64,000 nt of DNA, taken from contig JBAOHI010000082.1 in assembly GCA_037045535.1 (NCBI GenBank), positions 496,001-560,000 of the forward strand. The letters run 5' to 3'. Below, one piece after another: positions 42,130 through 51,041 of the stretch. A program made the translations under genes and the position numbers. This DNA is from Competibacter_A sp037045535. GTDB taxonomy: Bacteria; Pseudomonadota; Gammaproteobacteria; Competibacterales; Competibacteraceae. The notes under the pieces were generated by a model. The model searched no databases. It was not told the origin of the DNA and saw only the letters and a program-made list of their open reading frames with translations. Numbering within the stretch: the first letter of the stretch is position 1; every line of letters begins with the position of its first letter.

Positions 42130-45060
42130 CTATTCTCGTAGGCTCAGTAGAAGCCGCAATTTTTTGCCCAAATCGGCTTTCCGGTAAGGTTTGGTCAAGA
42201 CCTCCACGCCAGCCACTTGGTGACCATCGCCGATCAGGGCATGTTCGGTATATCCCGATGTATACAACACTCGTAGATGGGGATAGCGACGTTGCGCCTC
42301 CTCGGCCAGCTTGACTCCATCCATCTCCCCCGGCATTACGATATCCGTGAACAGCAAGAGGATATCGGGTGTCGTTTCGAGCACTTGGAGTGCCGCCGCT
42401 GCATCCTCGGCCTGCACGGGTTTGTAACCTAGCCCTCGCAGGGCATTGACGGCGAACAGGCGGACTCCGGGATCATCTTCCACGACGAGAATGGTTTCAC
42501 CGCGACCTTTGATCGAGGTATCGACGGTGTGCTGCTCGGCCACCGGTTGCACGGAAGTCTCGATTGAAGGCAGATAGAGGCGAACCGTGGTGCCTTGATC
42601 GAGCTGGCTGTGGATGGTGATGTGCCCGCCGGATTGCTTGACCAGCCCGTAGACGATGCTGAGTCCTAGACCGCTGCCCTTGCCGCTTTCCTTGGTGGTA
42701 AAAAATGGCTCGAAGGCCCGTTCCAGTACCTTGGGCGACATGCCCGCGCCGGTGTCGCTGACCGCCAACAGGACGTACGGACCGGGTTGCATGTCGGCCT
42801 GCGGCTCGGCGTATTCCTCTTCGATCACAATGTTGGCCGTTTCCAGCGTCAGCTTGCCGCCTTGGGCCATGGCGTCGCGGGCGTTGATGACCAGATTGAG
42901 CAAGGCACTTTCCAGTTGATCCGGATCGACAAGCGTCAAATGCAGGTCGTTGGCCAACATCGTATCGATTTGGATGGTGGCGCCCAGCGTGCGCCGCATC
43001 AGATCCAACATCCCAAGCACCAGCTTGTTGAGATCCGTCGGTTGCGCCAACAGGGGTTGATGGCGCGAGAACGCCAGTAGCCGTCGGGTCAGATAGGTAC
43101 CCCGATCCACCGCTTTCAGGGCCTGCTGGGCCAGTTCGTGCAACCGAGGCTGGACGACCAATTGCTCGTTTAGCAATTCGAGGTTGCCCATGATGACAGC
43201 GAGCAGGTTGTTGAAATCGTGAGCGATGCCGCCAGTCAATTGACCGATGGCCTGCATTTTTTGCGCTTGTCGGAGTTGAACCTCAGCTTGTTTGCGCTTG
43301 GTGATGTCGTGCGCGACGACGATGGCGGTTGCCCTAGCATCGAACTCGACATCGAGCGGCGCGGTTCGCGACTCAAACCAGCGCAATCCCGAAGCCGTTT
43401 GCAGTTCGTATTCCGCCACCTGTATTTGTTGAGTGGCCAAGGCACGATGGATGATGTCGAGGAAAAAATCCGCCATCTCCGGCGAGTGCACTTCGTGCAG
43501 AAGCCGGTCGCGGATGGGCGTCATGCCGATGGTGACGGGCTTCGGTCCCGCTGTGGGTGTTTCGCGGAAACGATGTGGTTCGGCGGCGGGCATTGGGTTT
43601 GGGGAGGCATCGCTGGTGGGTGCGATACCGGTAGCGGTTCGGCCAGGTCCCGCCGCAAGGATTTCCCGGTAACGGCCGTCCTCATCGACCACGAACACCA
43701 GATCGGGAATGGCCCGGGTCATAGCACGCAACCGCGCCTCGCTTTCGCGCAAGGCGATTTCGGTTTGATTGCGGGTGACGATTTCATGGGTGAGCGCCTG
43801 GTTGACCGTTTCCAGATCGGCCGTGCGTTCCGCGACACGCTGTTCCAATAGGGCGTTGGCTTCGCGGAGCTTTTCCTGTGCGCCTTGCATGGATGCCCGC
43901 AGGCTGTTGAACGAGCGAGTGAGTTCGCCGAGTTCGTCGCTACCGCTGACGGGAATATCCTCATGCAGGCCTCCCGCCGCCAGTTTTCGAGTTGCCTCGA
44001 CCAGCGAGGTGATCGGTTGGGACAGGGCTTCGGCACGCTTTTGGGAAAGCACGTAGGCGATTACCAGCATCACCGCGATCATCAAGATCAAACTCCAAAC
44101 GGTGATAGCGCTCGCGGCCTGAGCGGCTAGGATTTCTCCTTCCAGGCGCGTTTCGGCCTGCTTGGCTATCGCGTTCGCTAGGGCGATGACTTGGTCTGTC
44201 AGGGGATCGGTCTCCTGCGCCATCGTCTGTAAGGCGATATTCCAGCCGACCTGTTGGCGCAAACGGATCAGCTCGTCTGCGCGCGCCGCGAACGTTTTGA
44301 GTTCTTGCTGAAACCGATCGGATAGTTGGCGTTGCTCCGGTTCGAGCAGCGCATCGGCGGCCAAGCCGTCCGTTTCGGATTGGACGACGCGCAAATGCTC
44401 GTCGAAGGGAGTGATATAACTCGATCCGGTCGCTCCCAGGATTTCCCGAAGTAATAGATGCGCGGTCGAAAATTGACGCTGAATCTCGCCGATCCGCGCC
44501 AGTAACTTTTTCCGCTCGGTTCCTCCTGGCCGTTCTTTTTCATCTTCGAACAAGGCAAGGAGCAGGGAATGCAGTTTCTGTGTGCTGGGTTCAATCTCCC
44601 GCGAATAGAGCAAGCGCGCCGGTTCATTGCCTGGCGTACGGACTTGATCCTGCACCCACCATTGAGATTCTTGTAAGTCGGCGAGCAAGGATCGCAGTTC
44701 CTCAATACGCTTGGGATTGCAGATCGGTTCGGAAAGGGGAGGGCATTTTTTCAGTGACTCGAGCGCTGGTTGAATCTCATCCCGCCAGGCCGCCTGCCAT
44801 CCTGTCAGGAACCGCTGATCGTCAAGGCTGGCCCAACCGTGCAAATTAGCGGAGGAGTTACGGATGCCGGTCAGTAGCTGGAACGATGCCCGTGTCATCG
44901 GGCCGCTTTCTTTCGCCAATTGGATGACTCTGCCACGTAGATCGTAGGTGGCTGCCAGGGCGATGGCCAACATTCCCAAGCCGATCAAAGCCACCGACAA
45001 ATGCGAGAAAAGTAATTGGCGAATTAATGGTAGGCTTTGCTTGACTTGTTTGACGGTCAC
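42130..45060 (-). CDS. Hybrid sensor histidine kinase with C-terminal receiver
   Basis: 976 residues. Order: membrane segment (about 17-40), periplasmic helical sensor region (about 40-310), second membrane segment (ITVWSLILMIAVMLVIAYVL, about 315-337), HAMP, a coiled coil (REANALLEQRVAERTADLET), a PAS domain (from ESEARLRAMTRAIPDLVFVV), the phosphorylation helix LTGGIAHDFNNLLAVIMGN, an ATPase domain (LLNLVINARDAM, VSDTGAGM, GKGSGLGLSIVYG) and a receiver with the Asp in LLLFTDIVMPGEMDG. The receiver suggests internal phosphorelay or feedback. Its start overlaps the end of an exported protein gene by 4 bases, and a single-domain receiver gene lies upstream, so the three form a signalling operon. 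Confidence 0.9.
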   Translation of the reverse strand: MTVKQVKQSLPLIRQLLFSHLSVALIGLGMLAIALAATYDLRGRVIQLAKESGPMTRASFQLLTGIRNSSANLHGWASLDDQRFLTGWQAAWRDEIQPALESLKKCPPLSEPICNPKRIEELRSLLADLQESQWWVQDQVRTPGNEPARLLYSREIEPSTQKLHSLLLALFEDEKERPGGTERKKLLARIGEIQRQFSTAHLLLREILGATGSSYITPFDEHLRVVQSETDGLAADALLEPEQRQLSDRFQQELKTFAARADELIRLRQQVGWNIALQTMAQETDPLTDQVIALANAIAKQAETRLEGEILAAQAASAITVWSLILMIAVMLVIAYVLSQKRAEALSQPITSLVEATRKLAAGGLHEDIPVSGSDELGELTRSFNSLRASMQGAQEKLREANALLEQRVAERTADLETVNQALTHEIVTRNQTEIALRESEARLRAMTRAIPDLVFVVDEDGRYREILAAGPGRTATGIAPTSDASPNPMPAAEPHRFRETPTAGPKPVTIGMTPIRDRLLHEVHSPEMADFFLDIIHRALATQQIQVAEYELQTASGLRWFESRTAPLDVEFDARATAIVVAHDITKRKQAEVQLRQAQKMQAIGQLTGGIAHDFNNLLAVIMGNLELLNEQLVVQPRLHELAQQALKAVDRGTYLTRRLLAFSRHQPLLAQPTDLNKLVLGMLDLMRRTLGATIQIDTMLANDLHLTLVDPDQLESALLNLVINARDAMAQGGKLTLETANIVIEEEYAEPQADMQPGPYVLLAVSDTGAGMSPKVLERAFEPFFTTKESGKGSGLGLSIVYGLVKQSGGHITIHSQLDQGTTVRLYLPSIETSVQPVAEQHTVDTSIKGRGETILVVEDDPGVRLFAVNALRGLGYKPVQAEDAAAALQVLETTPDILLLFTDIVMPGEMDGVKLAEEAQRRYPHLRVLYTSGYTEHALIGDGHQVAGVEVLTKPYRKADLGKKLRLLLSLRE

Positions 45061-46094
45061 GGCGCTTCTTGCTCTTGAGATCGAGCCGGCAGGGTCGTGA
45101 TCGCTCGATCGGTCGCGAGAAAGCGTTCGAGTTGTCGCAGTTGATCTTGCAAGATTCCCGCACGCTGGTAGCTGTGCGCCGGGAATTTGAGGCCCGGATA
45201 AACCGGTTGGGGCGGGGATTTCGCGATGTCCAGATATCGATATAGAAAGTCGAGTTGGGAAACGATCATCGCCGCGATGAGATAGACATCGCTCGGTTGC
45301 AGGCTATCGAGGTCGGTTCGACTGGGATCGATGTGTAGGGCAGCCAGTCCCAGCGAATCAAAGATGCGTGAGATGATTTGCAGGCACTCGGTCAGTCTTC
45401 GATAGACATCCTTGGGCTGTTTGTCGGGCTCGAACGGAGGTTCGGAGGGAATGCGCGTGGCTTCGGGATAGCGGGCCAGCAGCCTTGCCGAGTAGCCGAT
45501 GGCCAGGGTCAATTCCTGATAAACGTCGCTGGGCGAGATATGTCGCTCTAATAACTGGTTCAATTGCCGATTCGCTTCCAGAACGTCGCTGAAGAGTTGA
45601 GTAAAGGATCGGGAAGTCTCGGGGAGCGGTTCCTCCGCTGGCGCGATATTCAGATCTTGCATCACCTGTCGTAGCGTTTGGTGCGTGTCGCGCAGCTTGC
45701 CGAGGATGACTTGAAGACTGATATCGTTCGGGGGCGGCACGGGTGGAATTTCGTGCGCTCCCTTGACTTCGAACAGCAGCCGACCGGTTTTTTCCTCCAG
45801 CGTCAATGTATGGAAGTACAAATCCCGGAGCGAGGGATCACGGATGCCGATATCCAGCACTCTGACTTTGGGGGCTCCCATAAACCGGCGCGTTCGCTCC
45901 AGATCGCGGGCGAACGCCAGGATTTGAGCGGTGAGCGCGGCGAGACTGGCAGTGTCAGTGGCTTCGGGTGAAGAAGGCGCAGGCGTTGGTCTGGCCTCCG
46001 GGAAGGTTGGAGCGCCATGGGCTGGAGCAGCGGTTCCCTGGGTGAGCAGGACAAGAGCCGCGATAGTCAGATAGGGTCGCCAACGCATGATCAC
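45057..46094 (-). CDS. Exported protein of unknown function in a two-component operon
   Basis: 345 residues. A signal peptide (about 1-27, ending PAHGA) is followed by a Pro-rich linker and a mostly helical body. LTAQILAFARDLERTRRFMG, ISLQVILGKLRDTHQTLRQVM and two similar segments, HISPSDVYQELTLAIGYSARLL and QPKDVYRRLTECLQIISRIF, then LQPSDVYLIAAMIVSQLDFLY, show a repeated S/K-D-V-Y helix motif, at least three times. It may be a periplasmic ligand-binding partner of the kinase whose gene overlaps its end by 4 bases. I do not recognise the family. Confidence 0.75.
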   Translation of the reverse strand: MIMRWRPYLTIAALVLLTQGTAAPAHGAPTFPEARPTPAPSSPEATDTASLAALTAQILAFARDLERTRRFMGAPKVRVLDIGIRDPSLRDLYFHTLTLEEKTGRLLFEVKGAHEIPPVPPPNDISLQVILGKLRDTHQTLRQVMQDLNIAPAEEPLPETSRSFTQLFSDVLEANRQLNQLLERHISPSDVYQELTLAIGYSARLLARYPEATRIPSEPPFEPDKQPKDVYRRLTECLQIISRIFDSLGLAALHIDPSRTDLDSLQPSDVYLIAAMIVSQLDFLYRYLDIAKSPPQPVYPGLKFPAHSYQRAGILQDQLRQLERFLATDRAITTLPARSQEQEAP

Positions 46095-46204
46095 GGTCCC
46101 AAATCCAAATTTTTATGGGCACTATGCCGGGTGGGTGGGACGACCTGGCTTGTCGGCTGACGAAACGACAGGCAACAATCCGATCACTGCGTGTTCCAAG
46201 GTGG

Positions 46205-46573
46205 CTAAGTACTGAGGGCGGCGCGCATCTGAGCCAGAGATACCGGTTTGACCAAGGTGGTCACCGTTCGCAGCCCGTTGAATTCTGCCAATATTTTGGC
46301 ATCCTGGGCATAGTCGGGGCTGTAACCGGTGGCAATGATCAAATCGGCGGCGTAGCCCTGCTGCAGCAACCAAAGCAACAATTCGTTGCCGTCAATGTCC
46401 GGAATGACCATGTCGAGGACGATTTTGCTTGGCTGGAAGTCAGTATAACTCTTCTGAAAATCGAAGCCGTTGGTGGTCACCAGAACTTTATAACCGAGAT
46501 TTTGGGCGACATCGCGAACGAACTCGCCAAATCCCGGTTCATCGTCAACAATCAACAGACGTTTGTCGCTCAT
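46205..46573 (-). CDS. Single-domain response regulator
   Basis: 122 residues, only a receiver: LLIVDDEPGFGEF with the acidic pair, the phospho-Asp in IVLDMVIPDIDG (about residue 54), the switch region IIATGYSPD and the Lys in TLVKPVSL. No output domain. GGAGT precedes the ATG. It lies 110 bp upstream of the exported protein and hybrid kinase genes and likely shares their phosphorelay. Confidence 0.9.
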   Translation of the reverse strand: MSDKRLLIVDDEPGFGEFVRDVAQNLGYKVLVTTNGFDFQKSYTDFQPSKIVLDMVIPDIDGNELLLWLLQQGYAADLIIATGYSPDYAQDAKILAEFNGLRTVTTLVKPVSLAQMRAALST

Positions 46574-46577
46574 GACT

Positions 46578-46724
46578 TCAAACTCCTGATCGAACTGCGA
46601 GTTCGCCGCATTCCACCTCGAATCTCATCAGTAGTACGTTTTTATGATGCGCCGCACAATTATCGAGCGTAGCCATAAATCTGGCAAGGAAATCGTAAGG
46701 AATTTTATAATTGGAGAGCGTCAT
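46578..46724 (-). CDS. Possible 48-residue small protein upstream of the response regulator
   Basis: An open frame from ATG at 46724 to a stop 4 bases before the receiver gene reads MTLSNYKIPYDFLARFMATL, then DNCAAHHKN and ends ECGELAVRSGV. Its end overlaps the ribosome site of the receiver gene, a layout for translational coupling. No clear ribosome site precedes it and I know no relatives, so it could be chance. Confidence 0.3.
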   Translation of the reverse strand: MTLSNYKIPYDFLARFMATLDNCAAHHKNVLLMRFEVECGELAVRSGV

Positions 46725-46862
46725 TTCCGAAGGTTCAACGCTTTTCAACTTTAAGGTTCGTGAAATCGGCGTTGGGGTGCGAAAGGGAAAATCGCCGGGA
46801 GTTGGTGCCGAGATTGACGCCATCGTGGGCCGGGCGTTAGCATCGCCTCATAATCCGACATT

Positions 46863-47046
46863 AGGTTCCCGAGGATGTTTGACCCGAAGGGATGAAATAG
46901 GGAATCTGGTGCGGTGCTTTCGCAAGCGCCAACTCCAGAGCTGCCCCCGCAACTGTAAACAGCGAGTCGCGCCCCCCGCACGCCACTGGCCAAAAAGGCT
47001 GGGAAGGCTGGGCAAGTGACGAAGACCTGTGAGCCAGGAGACCTGC
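46863..47046 (+). ncRNA. Cobalamin (AdoCbl) riboswitch upstream of cbiMNQO
   Basis: All landmark segments are in order: AGGTTCCCGAGGATG, then GATGAAATAGGGAATCTGGTG, then AGAGCTGCCCCCGCAACTGTAA, the CCACTGG stem part, GGGAAGGCTGGGCAAG, and the B12 box AGCCAGGAGACCTGCC at about 47031-47046. The RNA binds adenosylcobalamin and shuts off the downstream cobalt-transport operon when the vitamin is abundant. It ends about 150 bp before cbiM. Confidence 0.95.
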
Positions 47047-47193
47047 CAATATCGGATATCCGTTAAATTCCGGGCGGGGTGTTCCGGGGTTGCAGACCGT
47101 CTCTAGCCAGCGCATTGCTCGGTTCACGGTTCGTGGCGAGCGCTTTCCCAGACGACCTTCCTGAAACTCCGCCTCTACCTGGGGAGGTTCGTC

Positions 47194-47865
47194 ATGCATA
47201 TTGCTGAAGGGTTTTTACCACCATTGCACGCCGCTGCGTGGGCGGCGATTTCCCTGCCGTTCGTTGTCGTCAGCACTTGGCGCGTCAACCGGTTGATGCG
47301 GGATCAACCGCAGACCAAATTGTTGTTGGCGGCATCGGGCGCTTACGCTTTCGTACTGTCGGCGCTCAAATTGCCATCCGTGACCGGCAGTTGCTCCCAT
47401 CCGACTGGCACCGGCTTGGGGGCCATCCTGTTCGGCCCGTCGGTGATGGCCTTGTTGGGAACCATTGTGCTGTTGTTTCAGGCGTTATTGCTGGCTCACG
47501 GCGGCTTGACGACGTTGGGCGCGAATGTATTCTCAATGGCCATTGCCGGTCCCTGGGTGGCGTATGCGGTGTTTCGCGGCGCTCGGTGGGTGAATGCGCC
47601 GCTGGCGGTGGCGGTGTTTCTCGCCGCGACGCTGGGCGATTGGGCGACTTATCTGGTGACCGCTGGCCAACTGGCGCTGGCGTTCCCCGATCCGGTCAGT
47701 GGTTTTGCAGGGGCGGTGGTGAAATTCGCTGGCGTGTTCGCGCTGACCCAGATTCCGCTGGCCATCATTGAGGGCTTGCTGACGGTCATCGTGGTCAATC
47801 TGCTGAATCAGTACAGCCGCGATGAGCTGGATGAACTGGCTTTCGCGCCGGGAGGTGCGAAATGA
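47194..47865 (+). CDS. cbiM: Cobalt ECF transporter S component CbiM
   Basis: 223 residues, about seven membrane segments. The N-terminus MHIAEGFLPPLHAAAWAAIS carries the metal-chelating Met1-His2 required in CbiM; LKLPSVTGSCSHPTGTGLGA near residue 59 holds the conserved His and Cys region, and QALLLAHGGLTTLGANVFSM the second His. It binds cobalt and is the specificity subunit of the CbiMNQO importer. Position right after the cobalamin riboswitch supports the metal assignment (cobalt rather than nickel). It overlaps cbiN by 4 bases (ATGA). Confidence 0.96.
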   Translation: MHIAEGFLPPLHAAAWAAISLPFVVVSTWRVNRLMRDQPQTKLLLAASGAYAFVLSALKLPSVTGSCSHPTGTGLGAILFGPSVMALLGTIVLLFQALLLAHGGLTTLGANVFSMAIAGPWVAYAVFRGARWVNAPLAVAVFLAATLGDWATYLVTAGQLALAFPDPVSGFAGAVVKFAGVFALTQIPLAIIEGLLTVIVVNLLNQYSRDELDELAFAPGGAK

Positions 47866-48176
47866 AACGTATCAATCTGCTGCTGTTGGCGGTCGTGGTG
47901 GTATTGGCGGCTCAACCCCTGCTGTTGCCCATACCCAACCAGCTGGGGGAGCCTTTCCCCGGCGCGGATGATCAGGGCAAAAAGGCGATCGTTGCCTCTA
48001 ATCCGGATTATCGACCCTGGTTTAAACCGATCTGGGAGCCGCCCAGCGGGGAAATCACCAATTTGTTCTTCGCCTTACAGGGCGCATTGGGTGCGGGATT
48101 ACTGGGCTACTATCTGGGTCTGCGCCGTGGCCGGGCCCAGCGACGTAACCAGGACAACGTTGATGCGGGCCATTGA
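47862..48176 (+). CDS. cbiN: Cobalt transporter small subunit CbiN
   Basis: 104 residues with two membrane segments (about 4-22 and 70-88) and the conserved periplasmic loop GEPFPGADDQGKKAI with PWFKPIWEPPSGEITNLFFA. CbiN couples to CbiM and stimulates cobalt loading. It overlaps cbiM (4 bases) and cbiQ (14 bases). Confidence 0.93.
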   Translation: MKRINLLLLAVVVVLAAQPLLLPIPNQLGEPFPGADDQGKKAIVASNPDYRPWFKPIWEPPSGEITNLFFALQGALGAGLLGYYLGLRRGRAQRRNQDNVDAGH

Positions 48177-48915
48177 CCAGTATGCTTGGACCAATCGTTG
48201 GCGAGGCTGGCATCCCGCCGAAAAGCTGTTGCCGGCGGGCGGTTTGCTCATCCTGACTCTGATCCTGCCACCGCTGACGACCGCGCCGCTGGTATTGGCC
48301 GGTATGGCGCTGACGACGGTGCGCGGTGCGGGTGTGCCGTTGCGAACACTGCTGAGCGTACTCGCCGCGCCAGCAGCGTTTTTGCTGACCGGCGTTCCGT
48401 TTTTGGCGGTGTCGGTGGATTTCACTCACGGGTTTGACCTGCATCTCTCGGATGATGGGTTGTGGCTGGCGCTGACGACGACGCTCCGCGCATTGGCGGC
48501 GATGAGCTGTCTGGCCTTTCTGATGCTGACCACTCCGCTGACCGACTGGATAGCGTTATTGCGGCGAGTAGGGGTTCCCCCTGCGGTAGTTGAATTGATC
48601 TTGTTGATCTACCGATTAATCTTTGTGTTCTTTGAACGCGCGCTGACCAGTCATCGGGCCCAGACAGCGCGATTGGGTTATTCCCGCCTGGATCGGTCGG
48701 TGCGCTCGCTGGGACTGCTAGCCGGCAACCTGTTTCAACGAGCGCTGGTGCAAGCGCGGCGGCTGGAAATCGGGCTGCTGGCGCGCGGTTATAACGGTGA
48801 ATTACGGGTGCTGGTGCCGAAGCCGACTTTATCGCGGACGCGACTGGCAACAGGGCTGGGGCTGGTTGGGCTGATTGGCATGACAGGTAGCCTGTTGGCG
48901 CGCGGGCTGTCATGA
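48163..48915 (+). CDS. cbiQ: Cobalt ECF transporter T component CbiQ
   Basis: 250 residues from ATG at 48163, which overlaps the end of cbiN by 14 bases; the frame is open upstream inside cbiN, but the family N-terminus (MRAIDQYAWTNRWRGWHPAEK) starts here. It has about five membrane segments and the cytoplasmic coupling motifs: FERALTSHRAQTARLGY and NLFQRALVQARRLEIGLLARGY with the Ala-Arg-Gly-type pattern that grips the ATPase. It overlaps cbiO by 4 bases. Confidence 0.93.
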   Translation: MRAIDQYAWTNRWRGWHPAEKLLPAGGLLILTLILPPLTTAPLVLAGMALTTVRGAGVPLRTLLSVLAAPAAFLLTGVPFLAVSVDFTHGFDLHLSDDGLWLALTTTLRALAAMSCLAFLMLTTPLTDWIALLRRVGVPPAVVELILLIYRLIFVFFERALTSHRAQTARLGYSRLDRSVRSLGLLAGNLFQRALVQARRLEIGLLARGYNGELRVLVPKPTLSRTRLATGLGLVGLIGMTGSLLARGLS

Positions 48916-49820
48916 CCGCACCTCTACTGGCGGTTCGTGGGCTGGAATACGTCTACCCTGGTGGGGTGGTCGCGCTACGCGGTCTGGATCTGTGCATCGA
49001 GCGCGGCCGGAAGCTGGCCATTCTCGGCCCCAACGGTTCTGGCAAAACTACCCTGCTGTTGCATCTCAACGGAACCTGCAAGCCCACGAGTGGCGAAATC
49101 TGGCTCGATGGTCAACCGGTCCGTTACGAACATCGTGCCCTCAATCGCTGGCGGCAACGGGTGGGGTTGGTGTTGCAGGAGCCGGATGACCAATTGTTTG
49201 CCGCGACGGTCGGCCAGGATGTGTCATTCGGGCCGCTGAACCTGGGGTTGTCCGAAGCGGAAACCCGCGAACGGGTCAGCGAGGCGTTGGCGGCGTTGCG
49301 TGTTGCCACTCTTGCGGACCGTGCTACGCACGCCCTCAGTTTCGGTCAAAAGAAACGGGTCGCCATGGCCGGAGTGCTCGCCATGCGCCCGGAAATCCTG
49401 GTGCTGGATGAGCCGACCGCCGGCCTCGATCCGCATGGCGTGACCCATCTACTAGGCGCGTTGCAGCAACTGCACGAAGCCGGCACGACCCTAGTATTTT
49501 CGACTCATGACGTGGAACTGGCTTATGCCTGGGCCGATGAGGTGGCCGTGTTTCACGAGGGTACCGTGTTGCGCCAGGGAAAAGCGGTGTCGGTATTGAG
49601 TGATCGCAAAGTGATGGAGCAAGCGCGATTACGGTTACCGTTGTTGCTGGAATTGGCGGTACTACTACTGCAAGAGAGCGATTGTGAGGATTGGGATCGG
49701 CAGCTTCCGCGCTCCCGCGAGGTACTGTTGGCGCTACTGCGCGACCGACTTGTACCGGGCCGGGCAGGACGTGATGAGATCGATTCACCGTCCGGTCATG
49801 ATCGGTACAGCGGTGCGTAG
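48912..49820 (+). CDS. cbiO: Cobalt ECF transporter ATPase CbiO
   Basis: 302 residues. Walker A GPNGSGKTT near residue 39, Q-loop LVLQEPDDQLFAATVGQDV, the signature region LSFGQKKRVAMAGVLAM, Walker B ILVLDEPTAGLDPHG and switch STHDVELAYAWAD are the ECF A-subunit set (note FGQKK in place of SGGQ). It powers cobalt uptake. Last gene of the riboswitch-controlled operon; its 3' end overlaps the convergent pdxA-like gene by 25 bases. Confidence 0.94.
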   Translation: MTAPLLAVRGLEYVYPGGVVALRGLDLCIERGRKLAILGPNGSGKTTLLLHLNGTCKPTSGEIWLDGQPVRYEHRALNRWRQRVGLVLQEPDDQLFAATVGQDVSFGPLNLGLSEAETRERVSEALAALRVATLADRATHALSFGQKKRVAMAGVLAMRPEILVLDEPTAGLDPHGVTHLLGALQQLHEAGTTLVFSTHDVELAYAWADEVAVFHEGTVLRQGKAVSVLSDRKVMEQARLRLPLLLELAVLLLQESDCEDWDRQLPRSREVLLALLRDRLVPGRAGRDEIDSPSGHDRYSGA

Positions 49821-50845
49821 ATCGCCGCCAGGCGAATAGCTTCGACCAGGCTCGACGGATTGGCCGTGCCTTTGCCGGCTAGATCGAAGGCGGTGCCGTG
49901 ATCGACCGAGGTGCGGATGAACGGCAGGCCGATGGTGATCGCGATGGTGCGATGGAAATCGACCATCTTGGTGGCGATGTGGCCTTGGTCGTGATACAGC
50001 GATAGCACCGCGTCGAATGCACCCTGCCGGGCGAGATAGAACACCGAATCAGCGGCGATAGGACCGGCGACATCCAGACCCAAAGTCCGCGCCTCGTTGA
50101 TGGCCGGTTCCAATTCCCGACTTTCCTCGCTGCCCAACAGGCCGTGTTCGCCGCAATGAGGGTTGAGTCCTGCCACCGCCAGTCGAGGTTTGGCGATACC
50201 CAGCGATTCCAGGGCTGCCGTGCATCGTTGCAAATAATCCAGCACCCGCCCGCGAGTGATCAGGCGGATGGCGTTCGCCAGAGAGACATGCCGGCTGAGA
50301 AAAAATACTTTCAAGTCGAAGACCTGGAACAGAGTCAAGGGATCGTTGGCGCCGGTCAGCCGACCGAGCAGTTCGGTGTGGCCGATGTCCCGCACCCCGG
50401 CGGCATGAAAGGATTCCTTGTTGATCGGGGTGGTGGCCAGCGCGGTGACTTGACCCATTTGGCACAGTTCCACGGATTTTTCGATAAATTCATAAGCGGC
50501 GTGACCGGCGTCGGCTTGTACCTGTCCGAACGGAATCTGTTCGGCATCCACATTGGCCAGATCGATCAAATCGATGCTGCCATGCCGGTAGATGCCCTGG
50601 GTTGGCGTATCGACCGGGCGGATGGCCAGGTCCAGGCCGGTGACCTGCAAAGCCCGCCGCAGCGCGCTGGATTCGCCGATGACCAGAGGTCGGGCGAACT
50701 CGTAGGTGACCGGTTGAGCGAGCGCCTTGACCACGATTTCAGGGCCGATTCCGGCGATGTCTCCCATAGGGATGCCGATGATGTTTCTGTTTCCTACCGG
50801 TATTTCGTCGATCACTTCATCATCTTCCAAAATGGCAATAATCAT
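49796..50845 (-). CDS. pdxA: PdxA-family dehydrogenase (4-hydroxythreonine-4-phosphate or 4-phospho-threonate type)
   Basis: 349 residues. The family core is clear: GIPMGDIAGIGPEIVVKAL, TTPINKESFHAAG, GHTELLGRLTG with a metal His, NPHCGEHGLLGSEE, LYHDQGHIATKM with the second His, and IRTSVDHGTAFDLAGKG. About 20 extra residues precede the usual start, and no ribosome site stands before the ATG. PdxA oxidises 4-hydroxythreonine-4-phosphate in the DXP-dependent B6 route, whereas PdxA2 relatives act on 4-phospho-D-threonate or -erythronate. Here it is divergent from pdxST, which make PLP by the other route, so the sugar-acid role is quite likely. Confidence 0.85.
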   Translation of the reverse strand: MIIAILEDDEVIDEIPVGNRNIIGIPMGDIAGIGPEIVVKALAQPVTYEFARPLVIGESSALRRALQVTGLDLAIRPVDTPTQGIYRHGSIDLIDLANVDAEQIPFGQVQADAGHAAYEFIEKSVELCQMGQVTALATTPINKESFHAAGVRDIGHTELLGRLTGANDPLTLFQVFDLKVFFLSRHVSLANAIRLITRGRVLDYLQRCTAALESLGIAKPRLAVAGLNPHCGEHGLLGSEESRELEPAINEARTLGLDVAGPIAADSVFYLARQGAFDAVLSLYHDQGHIATKMVDFHRTIAITIGLPFIRTSVDHGTAFDLAGKGTANPSSLVEAIRLAAIYAPLYRS

Positions 50846-51041
50846 ATTTTAGAGCGTAGAAAGAGAAATTTTATTTTCAATCTCGTGAGAAACTTATCCG
50901 ATTTTTGCGCTCGAAAGGGAGCGCAGGAAAATGCTATCCCGGCCGTTGAAGATGCTATACTTCGCCCCCTTCCCGGACCGGGAGTCCGGTCGGTGCGCGT
51001 CCCGCGACCGCTTTTTTCGTCATTTGGTAACGAGTAGCAGC

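Noticed and set aside
47042..47193. Separate gene between the cobalamin riboswitch and cbiM
   Set aside because: The stretch has no ribosome site or start with a sensible frame and is best seen as the expression platform and leader.
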